From Roseibium suaedae (GTDB lineage: Bacteria; Pseudomonadota; Alphaproteobacteria; Rhizobiales; Stappiaceae): DNA of 64,000 nt. Of this stretch, positions 9,768-19,549 are shown in pieces. Position 1 is the stretch's first letter. Every line of letters begins with the position of its first letter. The notes under the pieces are model-generated. The model saw only the letters and a list, made by a program, of their open reading frames with translations, did not search any database and was not told the origin of the DNA. The DNA lies in contig NZ_FRBW01000001.1 in assembly GCF_900142725.1 (NCBI RefSeq), positions 1,426,001-1,490,000 of the forward strand, in the 5' to 3' direction. The position numbers were made by a program, and so were the translations under genes.

Positions 9768-10979
9768 ATGAACCAAGCTGCCCATTCCTTTCCCGTGAAT
9801 GACCGCCTTGCCCGGCGCAATGCGCTGCTTCTGGCCTTTGCGCAGGCGATCGGCGGTGCTTCGGCCTCCATCGTCATTGCTTCTGCCTCCCTTGTCGGGG
9901 CGGCGATGCTGGGGGCGGACAAGCATCTGGCGACGGTGCCGGTTTCGGCAATGGTTCTGGGCACGGCCATCGGCACCTTGCCGGCCGGTCTGATCATGCG
10001 CCGTTATGGCCGCCGGACCGGTTTCGCCGGGGCCAGTATCTGGGCCTGTGCTTCTGCGTTGCTTGCGGCCTATTCGGTCCTTATCGGCGCATTCTGGCTG
10101 TTCTCCCTTGCCTGTGCCGGCAGCGGATTTGCCGGGGCTTTTGCCCAGCAATACCGCTTTGCCGCTGCGGACACTGCCAGCGACGCCTTCAAGCCCAAGG
10201 CAATTTCCTGGGTCATGGCCGGCGGGGTTCTGGCTGGGGTTGTCGGCCCGCAAACGGTCATCCTGACCAAGGAATCGCTGCCGCCCTTCCTCTTCGCAGG
10301 CACCTATGTCGCGCAGGCGGGCCTGGCGCTGATCGCCCTTTGCCTTGTGCTCTTTCTGAAGATCCCCCGTCCGGCTGCGGTCAGCCAGAGCGGTGGCGGG
10401 CGCCCGATGCGCGAGATCATGGCTCAGCCGCGCTTTATCGTGGCGGCAGCTTGCGGCATCACGTCCTACGCGCTGATGAGCCTGGTGATGACGGCCACCC
10501 CGCTGGCCATGATCGGCTGCGGATTCGAGGCCAATGATGCGGCGCTCGGCATTCAATGGCATGTGCTGGCCATGTTCGGGCCGAGCTTTTTCACCGGCAA
10601 CCTGATTGCCCGCTTTGGAAAAGAGCGGGTGGTGGCAACCGGGCTGGCGCTTCTGGCGGCCTGCGCCACCGTTGCCCTCATGGGTGTGGAACTGGCCCAT
10701 TTCTGGGGGGCGCTGATCCTTCTGGGCCTTGGCTGGAACTTCGGCTTCATCGGTGCGACGGCCATGCTGACCGACACCTACCGTCCGGAAGAGCGCAACA
10801 TGGTCCAGGCCACCAACGACTTTCTGGTCTTCGGCTTTGTGGCCGCCGCCTCCTTTTCGTCCGGTCAGCTGCTGGAAAACTTCGGCTGGACAACCGTGAA
10901 TTGGATCGTGTTCCCCTTCGTGATCCTGAGCCTTTGCCTACTTGCCTGGCTCGTGTCTCATGAACGTAAAAGTCAGTAA
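9768..10979 (+). CDS. MFS transporter
   Basis: A 403-residue inner-membrane protein with about 12 hydrophobic segments (for example SIVIASASLVGAAMLG near residue 37 and WGALILLGLGWNFGFIG near 310). The MFS motif-A-like loop LIMRRYGRRTGF follows the second helix, and the second half has LIARFGKERV. The substrate cannot be inferred. ATG 9768 is preferred over the upstream TTG 9753. It stands alone, with the hairpin repeats upstream and hppA 240 bases downstream. Confidence 0.9.
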   Translation: MNQAAHSFPVNDRLARRNALLLAFAQAIGGASASIVIASASLVGAAMLGADKHLATVPVSAMVLGTAIGTLPAGLIMRRYGRRTGFAGASIWACASALLAAYSVLIGAFWLFSLACAGSGFAGAFAQQYRFAAADTASDAFKPKAISWVMAGGVLAGVVGPQTVILTKESLPPFLFAGTYVAQAGLALIALCLVLFLKIPRPAAVSQSGGGRPMREIMAQPRFIVAAACGITSYALMSLVMTATPLAMIGCGFEANDAALGIQWHVLAMFGPSFFTGNLIARFGKERVVATGLALLAACATVALMGVELAHFWGALILLGLGWNFGFIGATAMLTDTYRPEERNMVQATNDFLVFGFVAAASFSSGQLLENFGWTTVNWIVFPFVILSLCLLAWLVSHERKSQ

Positions 10980-11218
10980 TGCTTACCTAAACAAGGGCGC
11001 TTCTGCGAAGTAAATGCTGCGTTGCAGCTTCAATTTACGTAAGGAGAAGATTTGTTTTATCGAGACAAGAACTTGACGATTGCCGCCATGTTGCTGCTAT
11101 CGTGGCGCTGTGAGGACGATCCGGTGCATCCGGAGCCGTCCCGGGGCGGGTCACAGGAATGATACCAACGCACAAAAGATAGATCAGACACGGACTCGCC
11201 ACATATCTGGGAGGAACC

Positions 11219-13357
11219 ATGAGCGAGTTATTCGTGATCATCGTCTGCGGCCTGTTGTCCATTGCATATGGCGCCTGGGCCGTCCGTTCCGTCATGGCGG
11301 CTGATGCGGGCACTGTCCGCATGCGTGAGATCGCCGGGGCGATCCAGGAGGGGGCGCAGGCCTATCTGACCCGTCAATACACCACCATCGCCATCGTCGG
11401 CGCTCTCGTCTTCGTGCTGGCCTGGTGGCTCTTGTCCGCAACGGCGGCTGTCGGCTTCCTGATCGGGGCGGTCCTGTCGGGGGCTGCCGGGTTCATCGGC
11501 ATGATGGTTTCCGTCCGCGCCAATGTGCGCACGGCCCAGGCCGCCAGCAAAAGCCTGGCAGCGGGCCTTGAAATCGCCTTCCGCTCCGGAGCGGTCACGG
11601 GGCTTCTGGTGGCCGGTCTCGCCCTTCTCGGGGTCGCGGTCTATTTCACCTTGCTGACCGGCGTCATGGGCTACAACCCGACCGACCGTGCCGTCATTGA
11701 TGCGCTCGTCGCCCTTGGCTTCGGAGCATCGCTCATCTCCATCTTTGCCCGTCTGGGCGGCGGTATCTTTACAAAGGGGGCGGATGTCGGCGGGGATCTC
11801 GTCGGCAAGGTCGAAGCCGGTATTCCGGAGGATGATCCGCGCAATCCGGCGACGATTGCCGACAACGTCGGCGACAATGTCGGCGACTGTGCAGGGATGG
11901 CTGCGGATCTGTTCGAGACTTATGCGGTGACGATCGTTGCCACCATGGTGCTTGCCTCCATCTTCTTCAGCGGGCCTGAGGCCGTGACCTTGATGCTGCT
12001 ACCGATGGTGATCGGGGCGGTCTGTGTGGTGACGTCCATCGCGGGCACGTTCTTCGTCAAGCTCGGGGCAAACAACTCGATCATGGGCGCGCTCTACAAG
12101 GGCTTCATCGCGACAGCCGTGCTGTCCGCTGTGGCTCTGGCAGGCGTCGTGTTCCTGTGGCTCGGGGCCGGGGCATCCTTCACCACCTCTGGCGGACTGA
12201 CCTTCACCGCCATGGACATCTTCTCCTGCGGCATCGTCGGTCTGGTCGTCACGGGGCTGATCATCTGGGTGACGGAATATTACACGGGCACGGATTATCG
12301 CCCCGTGCGCTCCATCGCCCAGGCATCGGTCACGGGACATGGCACCAACGTGATCCAGGGGCTGGCGGTCTCGCTGGAGGCAACGGCTTTGCCCGCGCTG
12401 ATTATCATCGCGGGCATTCTGGTGGCCTATAGCCTCGCCGGTCTCTTCGGCATTGCCATTGCGGTGACCACCATGCTGGCGCTTGCGGGCATGGTCGTGG
12501 CTCTCGATGCCTTCGGGCCGGTCACGGACAATGCGGGCGGCATCGCTGAAATGGCGGACCTGCCTGCCGAAGTGCGCACCACGACCGATGCGCTCGATGC
12601 GGTCGGCAACACCACCAAGGCGGTCACCAAGGGCTATGCCATCGGCTCGGCAGGGCTTGGGGCCCTGGTGCTCTTTGCTGCCTATACGGAGGATCTGAAG
12701 TTCTTTTCCTCCAAGGCGGAAGCCGGGTCGATCTTCTTCGGCATCAACGTCGACACGCTGTTCAGTCTCTCCAACCCCTATGTGGTGGCCGGGCTTCTGT
12801 TCGGCGGGTTGCTGCCCTATCTCTTCGGCGGCATCTCGATGACCGCCGTGGGCAGGGCAGCCGGCGCGGTGGTGGAGGAAGTCCGCCGCCAGTTCCGGGA
12901 AAAGCCGGGCATCATGGCGGGCACCGAGCGGCCGGACTATGGCCGGGCAGTGGACATGCTGACCAAGGCCGCGATCCGGGAAATGATCATCCCCTCGCTT
13001 CTGCCAGTGCTCTCGCCGCTGGTGGTCTTCTTTGTCGTCAAGGCCGTGGCAACACCGTCCGATGCCTTTGCCGCACTCGGGGCCATGCTTCTCGGCGTGA
13101 TTGTGACCGGGCTTTTCGTGGCAATCTCCATGACCGCCGGTGGCGGCGCCTGGGACAACGCCAAGAAGTCCTTCGAGGACGGCTTCACCGACAAGGATGG
13201 CGTCACCCATCACAAGGGTTCGGAGGCACATAAGGCCTCCGTCACAGGTGACACGGTCGGTGACCCCTACAAGGACACGGCTGGGCCCGCGGTGAACCCG
13301 ATGATCAAGATCACCAACATCGTCGCCCTTCTGCTCCTGGCCGTTCTGGCGCACTGA
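11219..13357 (+). CDS. hppA: Membrane-bound proton-translocating pyrophosphatase, K+-independent type
   Basis: Hydrolyses pyrophosphate and pumps H+ across the membrane; 712 residues with about 16 hydrophobic helices. The pyrophosphate-binding motif [20 protein letters not shown] and the following [19 protein letters not shown] carry the metal-binding Asp residues. The helix containing [17 protein letters not shown] has Lys at the site that is Ala in K+-dependent enzymes, pointing to the K+-independent class. GGGAGG precedes the ATG at a good distance. A leader of about 240 bases separates it from the MFS gene. Confidence 0.97.
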   Translation: MSELFVIIVCGLLSIAYGAWAVRSVMAADAGTVRMREIAGAIQEGAQAYLTRQYTTIAIVGALVFVLAWWLLSATAAVGFLIGAVLSGAAGFIGMMVSVRANVRTAQAASKSLAAGLEIAFRSGAVTGLLVAGLALLGVAVYFTLLTGVMGYNPTDRAVIDALVALGFGASLISIFARLGGGIFTKGADVGGDLVGKVEAGIPEDDPRNPATIADNVGDNVGDCAGMAADLFETYAVTIVATMVLASIFFSGPEAVTLMLLPMVIGAVCVVTSIAGTFFVKLGANNSIMGALYKGFIATAVLSAVALAGVVFLWLGAGASFTTSGGLTFTAMDIFSCGIVGLVVTGLIIWVTEYYTGTDYRPVRSIAQASVTGHGTNVIQGLAVSLEATALPALIIIAGILVAYSLAGLFGIAIAVTTMLALAGMVVALDAFGPVTDNAGGIAEMADLPAEVRTTTDALDAVGNTTKAVTKGYAIGSAGLGALVLFAAYTEDLKFFSSKAEAGSIFFGINVDTLFSLSNPYVVAGLLFGGLLPYLFGGISMTAVGRAAGAVVEEVRRQFREKPGIMAGTERPDYGRAVDMLTKAAIREMIIPSLLPVLSPLVVFFVVKAVATPSDAFAALGAMLLGVIVTGLFVAISMTAGGGAWDNAKKSFEDGFTDKDGVTHHKGSEAHKASVTGDTVGDPYKDTAGPAVNPMIKITNIVALLLLAVLAH

Positions 13358-13427
13358 GGGAAGGGAAGAGGCAAGTTGGCCGGGGCAGCAATGCTCCGGC
13401 CATTCTTATCGGGCCAGACGTCTTCAA

Positions 13428-14052
13428 GCCCTCACTTCGCTCTTGAACCACGATCTCTGGGAATGAGTGGGCCCCGGCTCTCCGGCTCCGCCTGCGGCCG
13501 GGGTGACGTCTGTGCGTGGGGTGTCCATGTCAGACGAGAAAAGGCTGGAGTGAGCTAGGACCATTTGTGAGGCAACTCGCTCGCAGTCCGTCACCCCGGC
13601 CAAGCGCAGCGCGAGCCGGGGCCTACTCGCGGAGTTTGCTCGGGAAAAAGTGGTATCCGGCTGTGGCTTTCTTCGGTCTGAAAGGCGTGGCAGGTCTGGA
13701 GCTAAGTCCCGCTCTTGCACCGTGAGCTCTGGGAATGAGTGGGCCCCGGCTCTCCGGCTTCGCCTGCGGCCGGGGTGACGTCTGAAGATGGGGCGGTGGT
13801 GCCGGAAAAGAAAAAGCCGGGGCAAGCTTGCGGTCATTCATAAGGTAATTCGCTCACAGGCCGTCACCCCGGCCGAGCGCAGCGCGAGCCGGGGCCTACT
13901 CGCGGAGTTTGCTCGGGAAAAAGTGGTATCCGGCTGTTGCTTTCTTCGGTCTGAAAAGCGTGGCAGGTCTGGCGCTAAGTCCCGTTCTTGCATCGCGAAC
14001 TCTGCAAACGAGTGGGGCCCGGCTCTCCGGCTGCGCCTGCGGCCGGGGTGAC
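13428..14052. repeat. Tandem repeat of about 273 bp, two full units and a partial one
   Basis: Two near-identical 190-bp cores at 13590-13779 and 13863-14052 start with GTCACCCCGGC and end with its complement GCCGGGGTGAC. They are separated by an 83-base spacer that is itself repeated, giving a 273-bp period. A truncated first unit ends at 13507. The cores contain CCCCGGC...GCCGGGG hairpins. No coding function is evident; the stretch 13358-14080 appears to hold only this repeat. Confidence 0.85.
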
Positions 14053-14082
14053 GTCTGAGGGTGGGGCGGTGGTGCATGAAAA

Positions 14083-14112
14083 GAAAAAAAGCCGGAGCAT
14101 GGCTCCGGCTTT
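14083..14112 (-). terminator. Terminator for bamE (possibly bidirectional)
   Basis: Hairpin GCCGGAGC/GCTCCGGC with a short loop. Read on the minus strand it is followed by a run of seven T residues, so it ends the bamE transcript. The plus-strand side has only TTT. Confidence 0.85.
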
Positions 14113-14144
14113 CGAAATCGGTCTGGGCAGGTGAGCTGGCTGGC

Positions 14145-14582
14145 TTAGAGGCCGAGGCTCGGGTTCGCGGCGCCGCGCAGGATCTGGGTCAGGAAGCCAT
14201 AGTCCGAACCGCCGGTACGGGTCTTGCGGCCCAGGAAGTCGAACACCTTGCCGTCCTGAATGCCGTAGTTGGCCAGATCCTTGACGTAGCCATCATCATC
14301 GAAATAGACCGCGACCACACGCTGCTCGACAATGTCGGGCGCGAAAAAGGCCGTCGTGGAGGTTTTTTGCGAGATGTAATAATAGGCGTCACCGTTCATG
14401 CTGGACGTGGTCGAGGGGGAGCCCAGAACCAGTTCGACCTGTTCCTTGGAGGAGCCAACCTGCACCTGAGACAGCATGTCGTTGGAAATAACGCTTCCAT
14501 GCGTGTAGGTCTGCGTGAAGCATCCGGCAAGCGGGAGGCTGACAAGAAGCGGTATGAGGACGGCGTGCGCCTTGATGTTCAT
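14145..14582 (-). CDS. bamE: Outer membrane assembly lipoprotein BamE (SmpA/OmlA family)
   Basis: A 145-residue lipoprotein of the BAM complex, which inserts beta-barrel proteins into the outer membrane. ATG 14582 gives a lipoprotein signal, MNIKAHAVLIPLLVSLPLAGC, with lipobox LAGC; acylation at that Cys is inferred. The SmpA/OmlA core contains LSQVQVGSSKEQVELVLGSP and AYYYISQKTS, as in the family. The frame is open upstream of 14582 but those residues are not signal-like. The gene is divergent from the chaperone gene on the plus strand. Confidence 0.9.
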   Translation of the reverse strand: MNIKAHAVLIPLLVSLPLAGCFTQTYTHGSVISNDMLSQVQVGSSKEQVELVLGSPSTTSSMNGDAYYYISQKTSTTAFFAPDIVEQRVVAVYFDDDGYVKDLANYGIQDGKVFDFLGRKTRTGGSDYGFLTQILRGAANPSLGL

Positions 14583-14798
14583 GCTTATCTTCCTGTGGGG
14601 CTCCGGTTCACGCCGCTTTCTGCTTCTGCAGTTGGGTGCTGGTGCCGTAGCCTGTGACAATGAGCGGTTGACGTAGATCGTTCCTTGGCAAAGTCCCTAT
14701 CGTGCGATAGGGCACATGGCAATACTCGTCTGGCCCAATCCTGCAATGCCTGCCACAGAAGGGCAATGCGGGAGGGGGCCTCAAAACCGGAGACCGGA

Positions 14799-15377
14799 AT
14801 GCTTTTTGGGCTGTTTCGCCGTAAGACTCGCACCGCCGAGCACGAGGTCTATTGCGCGATCGTGGCGCAAGCGCGGCAGCCGGAGTTCTACACAAGCTTT
14901 GGTGTTCCGGACACTCTGGACGGCCGTTTCGACATGATTGTCGCCCATGCGGTGCTGCTGTTCTCGCGCCTGCGCGGTCAGGACAAGGAGACTTCCGAGT
15001 TCTCGCAATATGTCTTCGACCTGTTTTTTTCGGACCTCGACGCGACCTTGCGCGAGCAGGGCGTGGCAGATCAGCGGGTGCCGAAAAAGATCAAGACCAT
15101 GGGCGAGGCCTTCTATGGTCGGGCCGATGTCTATGTGCCGGCGCTTGAACAAGGGGATGCACTGGCCCTTTGCGAGGCGATTTCCCGTAATATCTTTCCA
15201 GATGAGGACGCGCCCGCCGGAGCGCGCGGCCTTGCCGACTATATGCTCGCGGCCCATGCCGCATTGAAGGATCAGGACCTGAAGGCGATCCTGTCTGCAC
15301 AGATCCGGTTCCCGGACGCTGCAGACTTCGCGCCGGGACCAGGTGCCCTGAGCCCAAAAAACACGGAGACAAACTGA
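14799..15377 (+). CDS. Ubiquinol-cytochrome c chaperone family protein (CBP3-like)
   Basis: A 192-residue soluble protein of the family whose mitochondrial member Cbp3 assists cytochrome b and bc1-complex assembly. Recognisable stretches are QPEFYTSFGVPDTLDGRFD, MIVAHAVLLFSRL and FSQYVFDLFFSDLDATLRE. GGAG lies 6 bases before ATG 14799. It precedes the DUF177 gene by 4 bases, the usual alphaproteobacterial arrangement upstream of plsX. Role in bc1 assembly is inferred from the family. Confidence 0.9.
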   Translation: MLFGLFRRKTRTAEHEVYCAIVAQARQPEFYTSFGVPDTLDGRFDMIVAHAVLLFSRLRGQDKETSEFSQYVFDLFFSDLDATLREQGVADQRVPKKIKTMGEAFYGRADVYVPALEQGDALALCEAISRNIFPDEDAPAGARGLADYMLAAHAALKDQDLKAILSAQIRFPDAADFAPGPGALSPKNTETN

Positions 15378-15381
15378 GCCC

Positions 15382-15954
15382 ATGGCAAAAGCCTCTTATC
15401 CCTATTCCTACAAGGTCAATGGCGACCGTCTCGGCGATCAGGTGAAGCCTGTGAAGGTAGTTCCGGACGAGGCCGAACTGGCGCGGATTGCCAAGGCCTA
15501 TGACGTGGATGGAATCGAAAGCCTGACGGCGGATCTGGTGCTGAAGCCCTGGCGCAAGGATGGTGTCCGGGTGGCTGGTACCCTGGTTGCGGATGTGCGT
15601 CAGATCTGCGTCGTCACCCTTGAGCCCTTCGTGCAGCGCCTCACCGACGAGATTGACCGCACCTTCGAGCCGGTGTCCACGCGCCCCCGCCGCCCAAAGG
15701 ATCTCAACGATGATGGCGAGATCGAAATCGACCTGGAAGGCATAGATCCGCCGGACGTCATGATCGACGGAGTTCTCGACCTCGGGGCTCTCATCTGCGA
15801 GCAGCTTGCGCTCAATATTGATCCGTTCCCACGCAAGCCGGGAGCCGAGTTTGACGATGTCGTCGAGGACGCCGGAGACGAAGGCGAGACGGCGGAAGAA
15901 AAGCCTTCTCCCTTTGCTGCGCTTGCCAAGCTGAAAGGCGAGGAAGACAGCTAA
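15382..15954 (+). CDS. DUF177 (YceD) family protein
   Basis: A 190-residue protein of the YceD family, associated with 23S rRNA/L32 accumulation in bacteria and plastids. Features are the central RQICVVTLEPFVQRLTDEID, in which one Cys of the usual pair is retained, and the C-terminal region GVLDLGALICEQLALNIDP with an acidic tail. In many bacteria yceD precedes rpmF and plsX; here plsX follows directly without rpmF. It probably shares a transcript with the upstream chaperone gene (4-base gap). Confidence 0.88.
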   Translation: MAKASYPYSYKVNGDRLGDQVKPVKVVPDEAELARIAKAYDVDGIESLTADLVLKPWRKDGVRVAGTLVADVRQICVVTLEPFVQRLTDEIDRTFEPVSTRPRRPKDLNDDGEIEIDLEGIDPPDVMIDGVLDLGALICEQLALNIDPFPRKPGAEFDDVVEDAGDEGETAEEKPSPFAALAKLKGEEDS

Positions 15955-16136
15955 ATCAAACAGGCGAAGATTGAAAACGGTTGTCTCCGGGCTGGAAACC
16001 GTTATGTTCGCCCCCTGTTTAATCGGTCCTGGCAGCCTTGTGCCGTCAGGACGTGCCCGGGCCGCAGATCGGCACCTGGATCTCCCCGTGAGGTCCTGTC
16101 CGCGTCCGCCCCGTGGCTCATCTTGAAGACCTTTAG

Positions 16137-17201
16137 ATGGCGAAAACCATTCCAATTTCCCTTGATGCAATGGGCGGCGACCATGGTCCGGAAGTGGTTA
16201 TTCCGGGCGCAGAGGTCGCGCTTGTGCGTCATCCGGATATCCGCTTCCTGATTTATGGCAACGAGAAAGTGGTCCTGCCGATTCTGGACCGCTATCCCCG
16301 GGTCAAGGAAGCCTCCACGTTCCATCACTGCGACGTGTCCGTCGCCATGGATGCAAAGCCGAGCCAGGCGCTGCGTCAGGGCCGCTGGCGCTCGAGCATG
16401 TGGCGCGCGATCGAGGCGGTGAAGACCGAAGAGGCGGCTGTCGCAGTCTCTGCCGGCAACACCGGCGCCCTGATGGCCATGTCCAAGTTCTGCCTGCGGA
16501 CCATGGCCAACATCGAGCGCCCGGCCATTGCCGCGATCTGGCCGACCACGCGCGGCGAAAGCATCGTTCTGGATGTCGGGGCGACCATTGGTGCCGATGC
16601 CCAGCAGCTCATCGATTTTGCGATTCTCGGCGGGGCCATGGCCCGTGCGCTGTTCAGCATCGAAAAGCCGACCGTCGGCCTCCTCAACATCGGCGTTGAA
16701 GAAGTGAAGGGCCTTGAAGAGGTCCGCACCGCCGGCCGCCTGATGCGCGAAGTGCCGCTCAGCTCGCTGACCTATTCCGGCTTCGTCGAGGGCGACGACA
16801 TCGGGCAGGGGGCTGTCGATGTGGTCGTGACCGAAGGCTTTGCGGGCAATATTGCCCTCAAGACCGCAGAAGGCACGGCCAAGCAGATCGGCGGCTATCT
16901 CAGGGCGGCCATGAGCCGGACGCTCATGTCCAAGATCGGCTACTTCTTTGCCAAGAGCGCCTTTGACCGGCTGCGGGAAAAGATGGATCCGCGCAAGGTC
17001 AATGGCGGGGTGTTCCTGGGTCTCAACGGCATCGTGATCAAGAGCCATGGCGGGACGGACGCGGAAGGCTATGCCGCCGCGATCGACCTGGCCTATGACA
17101 TGGTCCGCAACGAGCTGACCCAGAAGATCGCTCATGATCTGGTACATTATCACCGCGGGGGCATCGCCCGGGCCGCGAAGAATTCGGAAGGTGATCAGTG
17201 A
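16137..17201 (+). CDS. plsX: Phosphate acyltransferase PlsX
   Basis: Converts acyl-ACP to acyl-phosphate for phosphatidic acid synthesis; peripheral membrane enzyme. Motifs: [19 protein letters not shown] at the N-terminus, [14 protein letters not shown] and [15 protein letters not shown]. Length of 354 residues is standard. A 182-base gap with no clear gene precedes it. The stop overlaps the GTG start of fabH (GTGA), the conserved plsX-fabH pair. Confidence 0.96.
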   Translation: MAKTIPISLDAMGGDHGPEVVIPGAEVALVRHPDIRFLIYGNEKVVLPILDRYPRVKEASTFHHCDVSVAMDAKPSQALRQGRWRSSMWRAIEAVKTEEAAVAVSAGNTGALMAMSKFCLRTMANIERPAIAAIWPTTRGESIVLDVGATIGADAQQLIDFAILGGAMARALFSIEKPTVGLLNIGVEEVKGLEEVRTAGRLMREVPLSSLTYSGFVEGDDIGQGAVDVVVTEGFAGNIALKTAEGTAKQIGGYLRAAMSRTLMSKIGYFFAKSAFDRLREKMDPRKVNGGVFLGLNGIVIKSHGGTDAEGYAAAIDLAYDMVRNELTQKIAHDLVHYHRGGIARAAKNSEGDQ

Positions 17202-18175
17202 GCGTAATTCGTTCGACTGTCCTGGGAAGTGGCAGCTACCTGCCGGCAACCTGTCTGACCAATGAAGATCTGGCCAAGAAGGTCGACACTTCGGATGAGT
17301 GGATCGTCCAGCGCACCGGTATCCGTCAGCGCCATGTGGCGGCGGAAGGTGAATACACTTCCGATCTGGCTTTCAATGCAGCGGAAGCGGCTCTTGCCAA
17401 TGCGGGCATCAAGGCCGAAGACATCGACCTGATCATCCTGGCGACCGCGACGCCGGACAACACCTTCCCGGCAACGGCCGTTCAGGTACAGCACCGCCTG
17501 GGCATCAATCACGGTTTCGCTTTCGACATTCAGGCGGTCTGCTCGGGCTTCGTCTATGCGCTGACCACGGCTGACATGTATCTGAAGGGCGGCCTGGCCA
17601 AGCGAGCGCTCGTCATTGGCGCCGAGACCTTCTCCCGCATTCTCGACTGGGAAGACCGCACGACCTGCGTTCTCTTTGGCGATGGCGCTGGCGCTGTGGT
17701 TCTGGAGGCCCGTGAGGGCGAGGGCACCGTGGAAGATCGCGGTATTCTGACTGCGCATCTGCGCTCCGATGGCCGCCACAAGGAAAAGCTCTATGTCGAT
17801 GGTGGTCCTTCGACCACCCAGACCGCCGGGCACTTGCGCATGGAAGGCAAGGAAGTCTTCAAGCACGCAGTCGGCATGATCACCGACGTGATCGAGGATG
17901 CATTCGAGGCAACCAAGCTCAGTGCGGAAGATCTCGACTGGTTCATTCCGCATCAGGCGAACAAGCGCATCATCGATGCCAGTGCCAAGAAGCTGGGCAT
18001 TGCGCCCGAGAAGGTCGTGACCACCGTGGATCTGCACGGCAACACTTCTGCAGCCTCCATTCCGCTTGCCATCGACACGGCCGTTCGGGATGGCCGGGTG
18101 AAGGCCGGCGATCTCGTCATGCTTGAGGCCATGGGCGGCGGCTTTACCTGGGGTTCGGTGCTGCTGCGCTGGTAA
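17198..18175 (+). CDS. fabH: 3-oxoacyl-ACP synthase III
   Basis: Starts fatty acid synthesis by condensing acetyl-CoA with malonyl-ACP. The Cys-His-Asn triad is visible: [12 protein letters not shown] (Cys about 115), [13 protein letters not shown] and [13 protein letters not shown]. Length is 325 residues. The GTG at 17198 overlaps the plsX stop and the conserved N-terminus starts there (VLGSGSYLP). A terminator hairpin follows before ihfA. Confidence 0.97.
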   Translation: MSVIRSTVLGSGSYLPATCLTNEDLAKKVDTSDEWIVQRTGIRQRHVAAEGEYTSDLAFNAAEAALANAGIKAEDIDLIILATATPDNTFPATAVQVQHRLGINHGFAFDIQAVCSGFVYALTTADMYLKGGLAKRALVIGAETFSRILDWEDRTTCVLFGDGAGAVVLEAREGEGTVEDRGILTAHLRSDGRHKEKLYVDGGPSTTQTAGHLRMEGKEVFKHAVGMITDVIEDAFEATKLSAEDLDWFIPHQANKRIIDASAKKLGIAPEKVVTTVDLHGNTSAASIPLAIDTAVRDGRVKAGDLVMLEAMGGGFTWGSVLLRW

Positions 18176-18207
18176 GCAGGCCTGCTGACCAAATCGCTCA
18201 AGATCAC

Positions 18208-18241
18208 AAAGCCCGGTCCGCTCGCGCAGGCTGGGCTTTTT
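18208..18241 (+). terminator. Probable terminator after fabH
   Basis: AAAGCCC pairs with GGGCTTT across a 19-base loop and is followed by further T residues, 33 bases after the fabH stop. The stem is short. Confidence 0.55.
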
Positions 18242-18362
18242 GCTTGGCCGGATCCTTCTTCCGTTCAGGGATCGCTCGCAGGACGGGAAAAACGGGTTCT
18301 GGATGCGGGTCAACACCCCCAAAAAGACTAAGCGTTAATTTTCCGAAAGCCCCGACTTCCTG

Positions 18363-18391
18363 TTGACCGTTTTGCCATGACACAATACCGT
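18363..18391 (+). promoter_or_regulatory. Possible sigma-70-type promoter of ihfA
   Basis: TTGACC, 17 bases, then TACCGT, 64 bases before the ihfA start. The match is moderate and only inferred from sequence. Confidence 0.35.
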
Positions 18392-18454
18392 AGCCCCAAC
18401 TGGGAAGTTTCGTAGCAAAATCAGCCAGATCGTTGGCATTGCCGAGGAGTGGTC

Positions 18455-18769
18455 ATGGGCAACAGGACAATCACGCGCGCTGATCTTTGCGAGGCGGTCT
18501 ATCAGAAAGTCGGACTGTCGCGCACGGAATCGTCAGAACTGGTCGAGCGGGTTCTTTCAGAAATTTCGGAATGCCTCCTGACCGGTGAATCGGTCAAGTT
18601 GTCTTCCTTCGGCTCCTTCGTCGTCCGCTCCAAGGGGGAGCGCATCGGCCGGAACCCCAAAACCGGTGAAGAAGTGCCCATTTCCCCTCGCCGGGTGATG
18701 GTCTTCAAGCCCAGCAATGTGCTGAAACAGCGTATCAATGAAGCCCTGACAGGCGCAGAGAACGCATAA
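18455..18769 (+). CDS. ihfA: Integration host factor subunit alpha
   Basis: DNA-bending nucleoid protein of the HU/IHF family, 104 residues. Motifs: [38 protein letters not shown] and [19 protein letters not shown], the last being the beta-arm tip with the intercalating Pro. ATG 18455 has GAGGAG 5 bases upstream; GTG 18449 is less likely. Position between fabH and a merR-type gene is standard in alphaproteobacteria and supports the alpha rather than beta subunit. Confidence 0.95.
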   Translation: MGNRTITRADLCEAVYQKVGLSRTESSELVERVLSEISECLLTGESVKLSSFGSFVVRSKGERIGRNPKTGEEVPISPRRVMVFKPSNVLKQRINEALTGAENA

Positions 18770-18888
18770 GGGCATCTGGCGTTCGCTTGGAACGCCGGAT
18801 CATGCTCCAACCCTTTAGAAGCGATCAGCTTTCAGGCAATCAACCGGTCCCGGCTGATTGCCGGCTGTCCGAGACCTGACAAGACCTG

Positions 18889-19509
18889 ATGACAAGCATG
18901 GACAAGAGCCCTGACGCCTTCCGCACGATCAGTGAGGTCGCTGAAGATCTTGACCTGCCGCAGCATGTCCTGAGGTTCTGGGAAACCCGCTTCACCCAGA
19001 TCAAGCCGCTGAAGCGCGGTGGTGGCCGCCGGTATTACCGCCCGGATGATGTGGAACTGCTGCGCGGTATCCGGCATCTGCTCTATGGCGAAGGCTACAC
19101 GATCAAGGGCGTGCAGCGGATCCTGAAGGAACAGGGGCCGCGATTTGTCATGCAGATCTGGCATGAGGATGCGATTCCCCTGCCTGTCGCCGCCAAGCTG
19201 GCCGATGCCGAGGACACGGTTCCCGCGCCTCGTGGGGCTGCACCGAATGTTGTTGCCCCTGCCGGGCACGACGCGCTGGACGACAGTGATGTGATGCCGG
19301 AGCGCCCGCGGGATGTTCTGGTGGATGAAGCGCCGAAGAAGGGCCATGAGAAGTCGGGCCATGGCCTGCGCTTCATGGACCGGTTCCGCGGTGAGCGCGA
19401 TGACGGGCACGGAGCGGGCGGTTCTCTGTCCAAGGACGATATCCGCCGGCTCCAGGCAACCTTGTTCGAACTTCTGGAATGCAAGCGCATTCTGGATCAG
19501 GCCCGCTGA
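18889..19509 (+). CDS. MerR-family transcriptional regulator
   Basis: A 206-residue regulator. The N-terminal MerR winged helix is clear: [57 protein letters not shown]. The C-terminal half is low in conservation with no Cys-rich metal site, so it is not a metal sensor of the classic type. It follows ihfA in many Rhizobiales. Start at 18889 or at ATG 18898 nine bases later. A perfect hairpin at 19526-19549 (AACCGGCTT/AAGCCGGTT) follows and may terminate it. Confidence 0.88.
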   Translation: MTSMDKSPDAFRTISEVAEDLDLPQHVLRFWETRFTQIKPLKRGGGRRYYRPDDVELLRGIRHLLYGEGYTIKGVQRILKEQGPRFVMQIWHEDAIPLPVAAKLADAEDTVPAPRGAAPNVVAPAGHDALDDSDVMPERPRDVLVDEAPKKGHEKSGHGLRFMDRFRGERDDGHGAGGSLSKDDIRRLQATLFELLECKRILDQAR

Positions 19510-19525
19510 TCCAGTCCGTCCCGTG

Positions 19526-19549
19526 AACCGGCTTACCTTGAAGCCGGTT
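19526..19549 (+). terminator. Hairpin after MerR gene, overlapping end of the convergent gene
   Basis: AACCGGCTT and AAGCCGGTT form a perfect 9-bp stem with a 6-base loop. It lies 17 bases after the MerR stop and covers the last two bases of the convergent gene. There is no strong T-run on the plus side, so efficiency is uncertain. Confidence 0.5.

Noticed and set aside
11080-11112. Leader peptide MLLLSWRC in the hppA leader
   Set aside because: No ribosome binding site and no attenuator-like hairpin pair was found after it.
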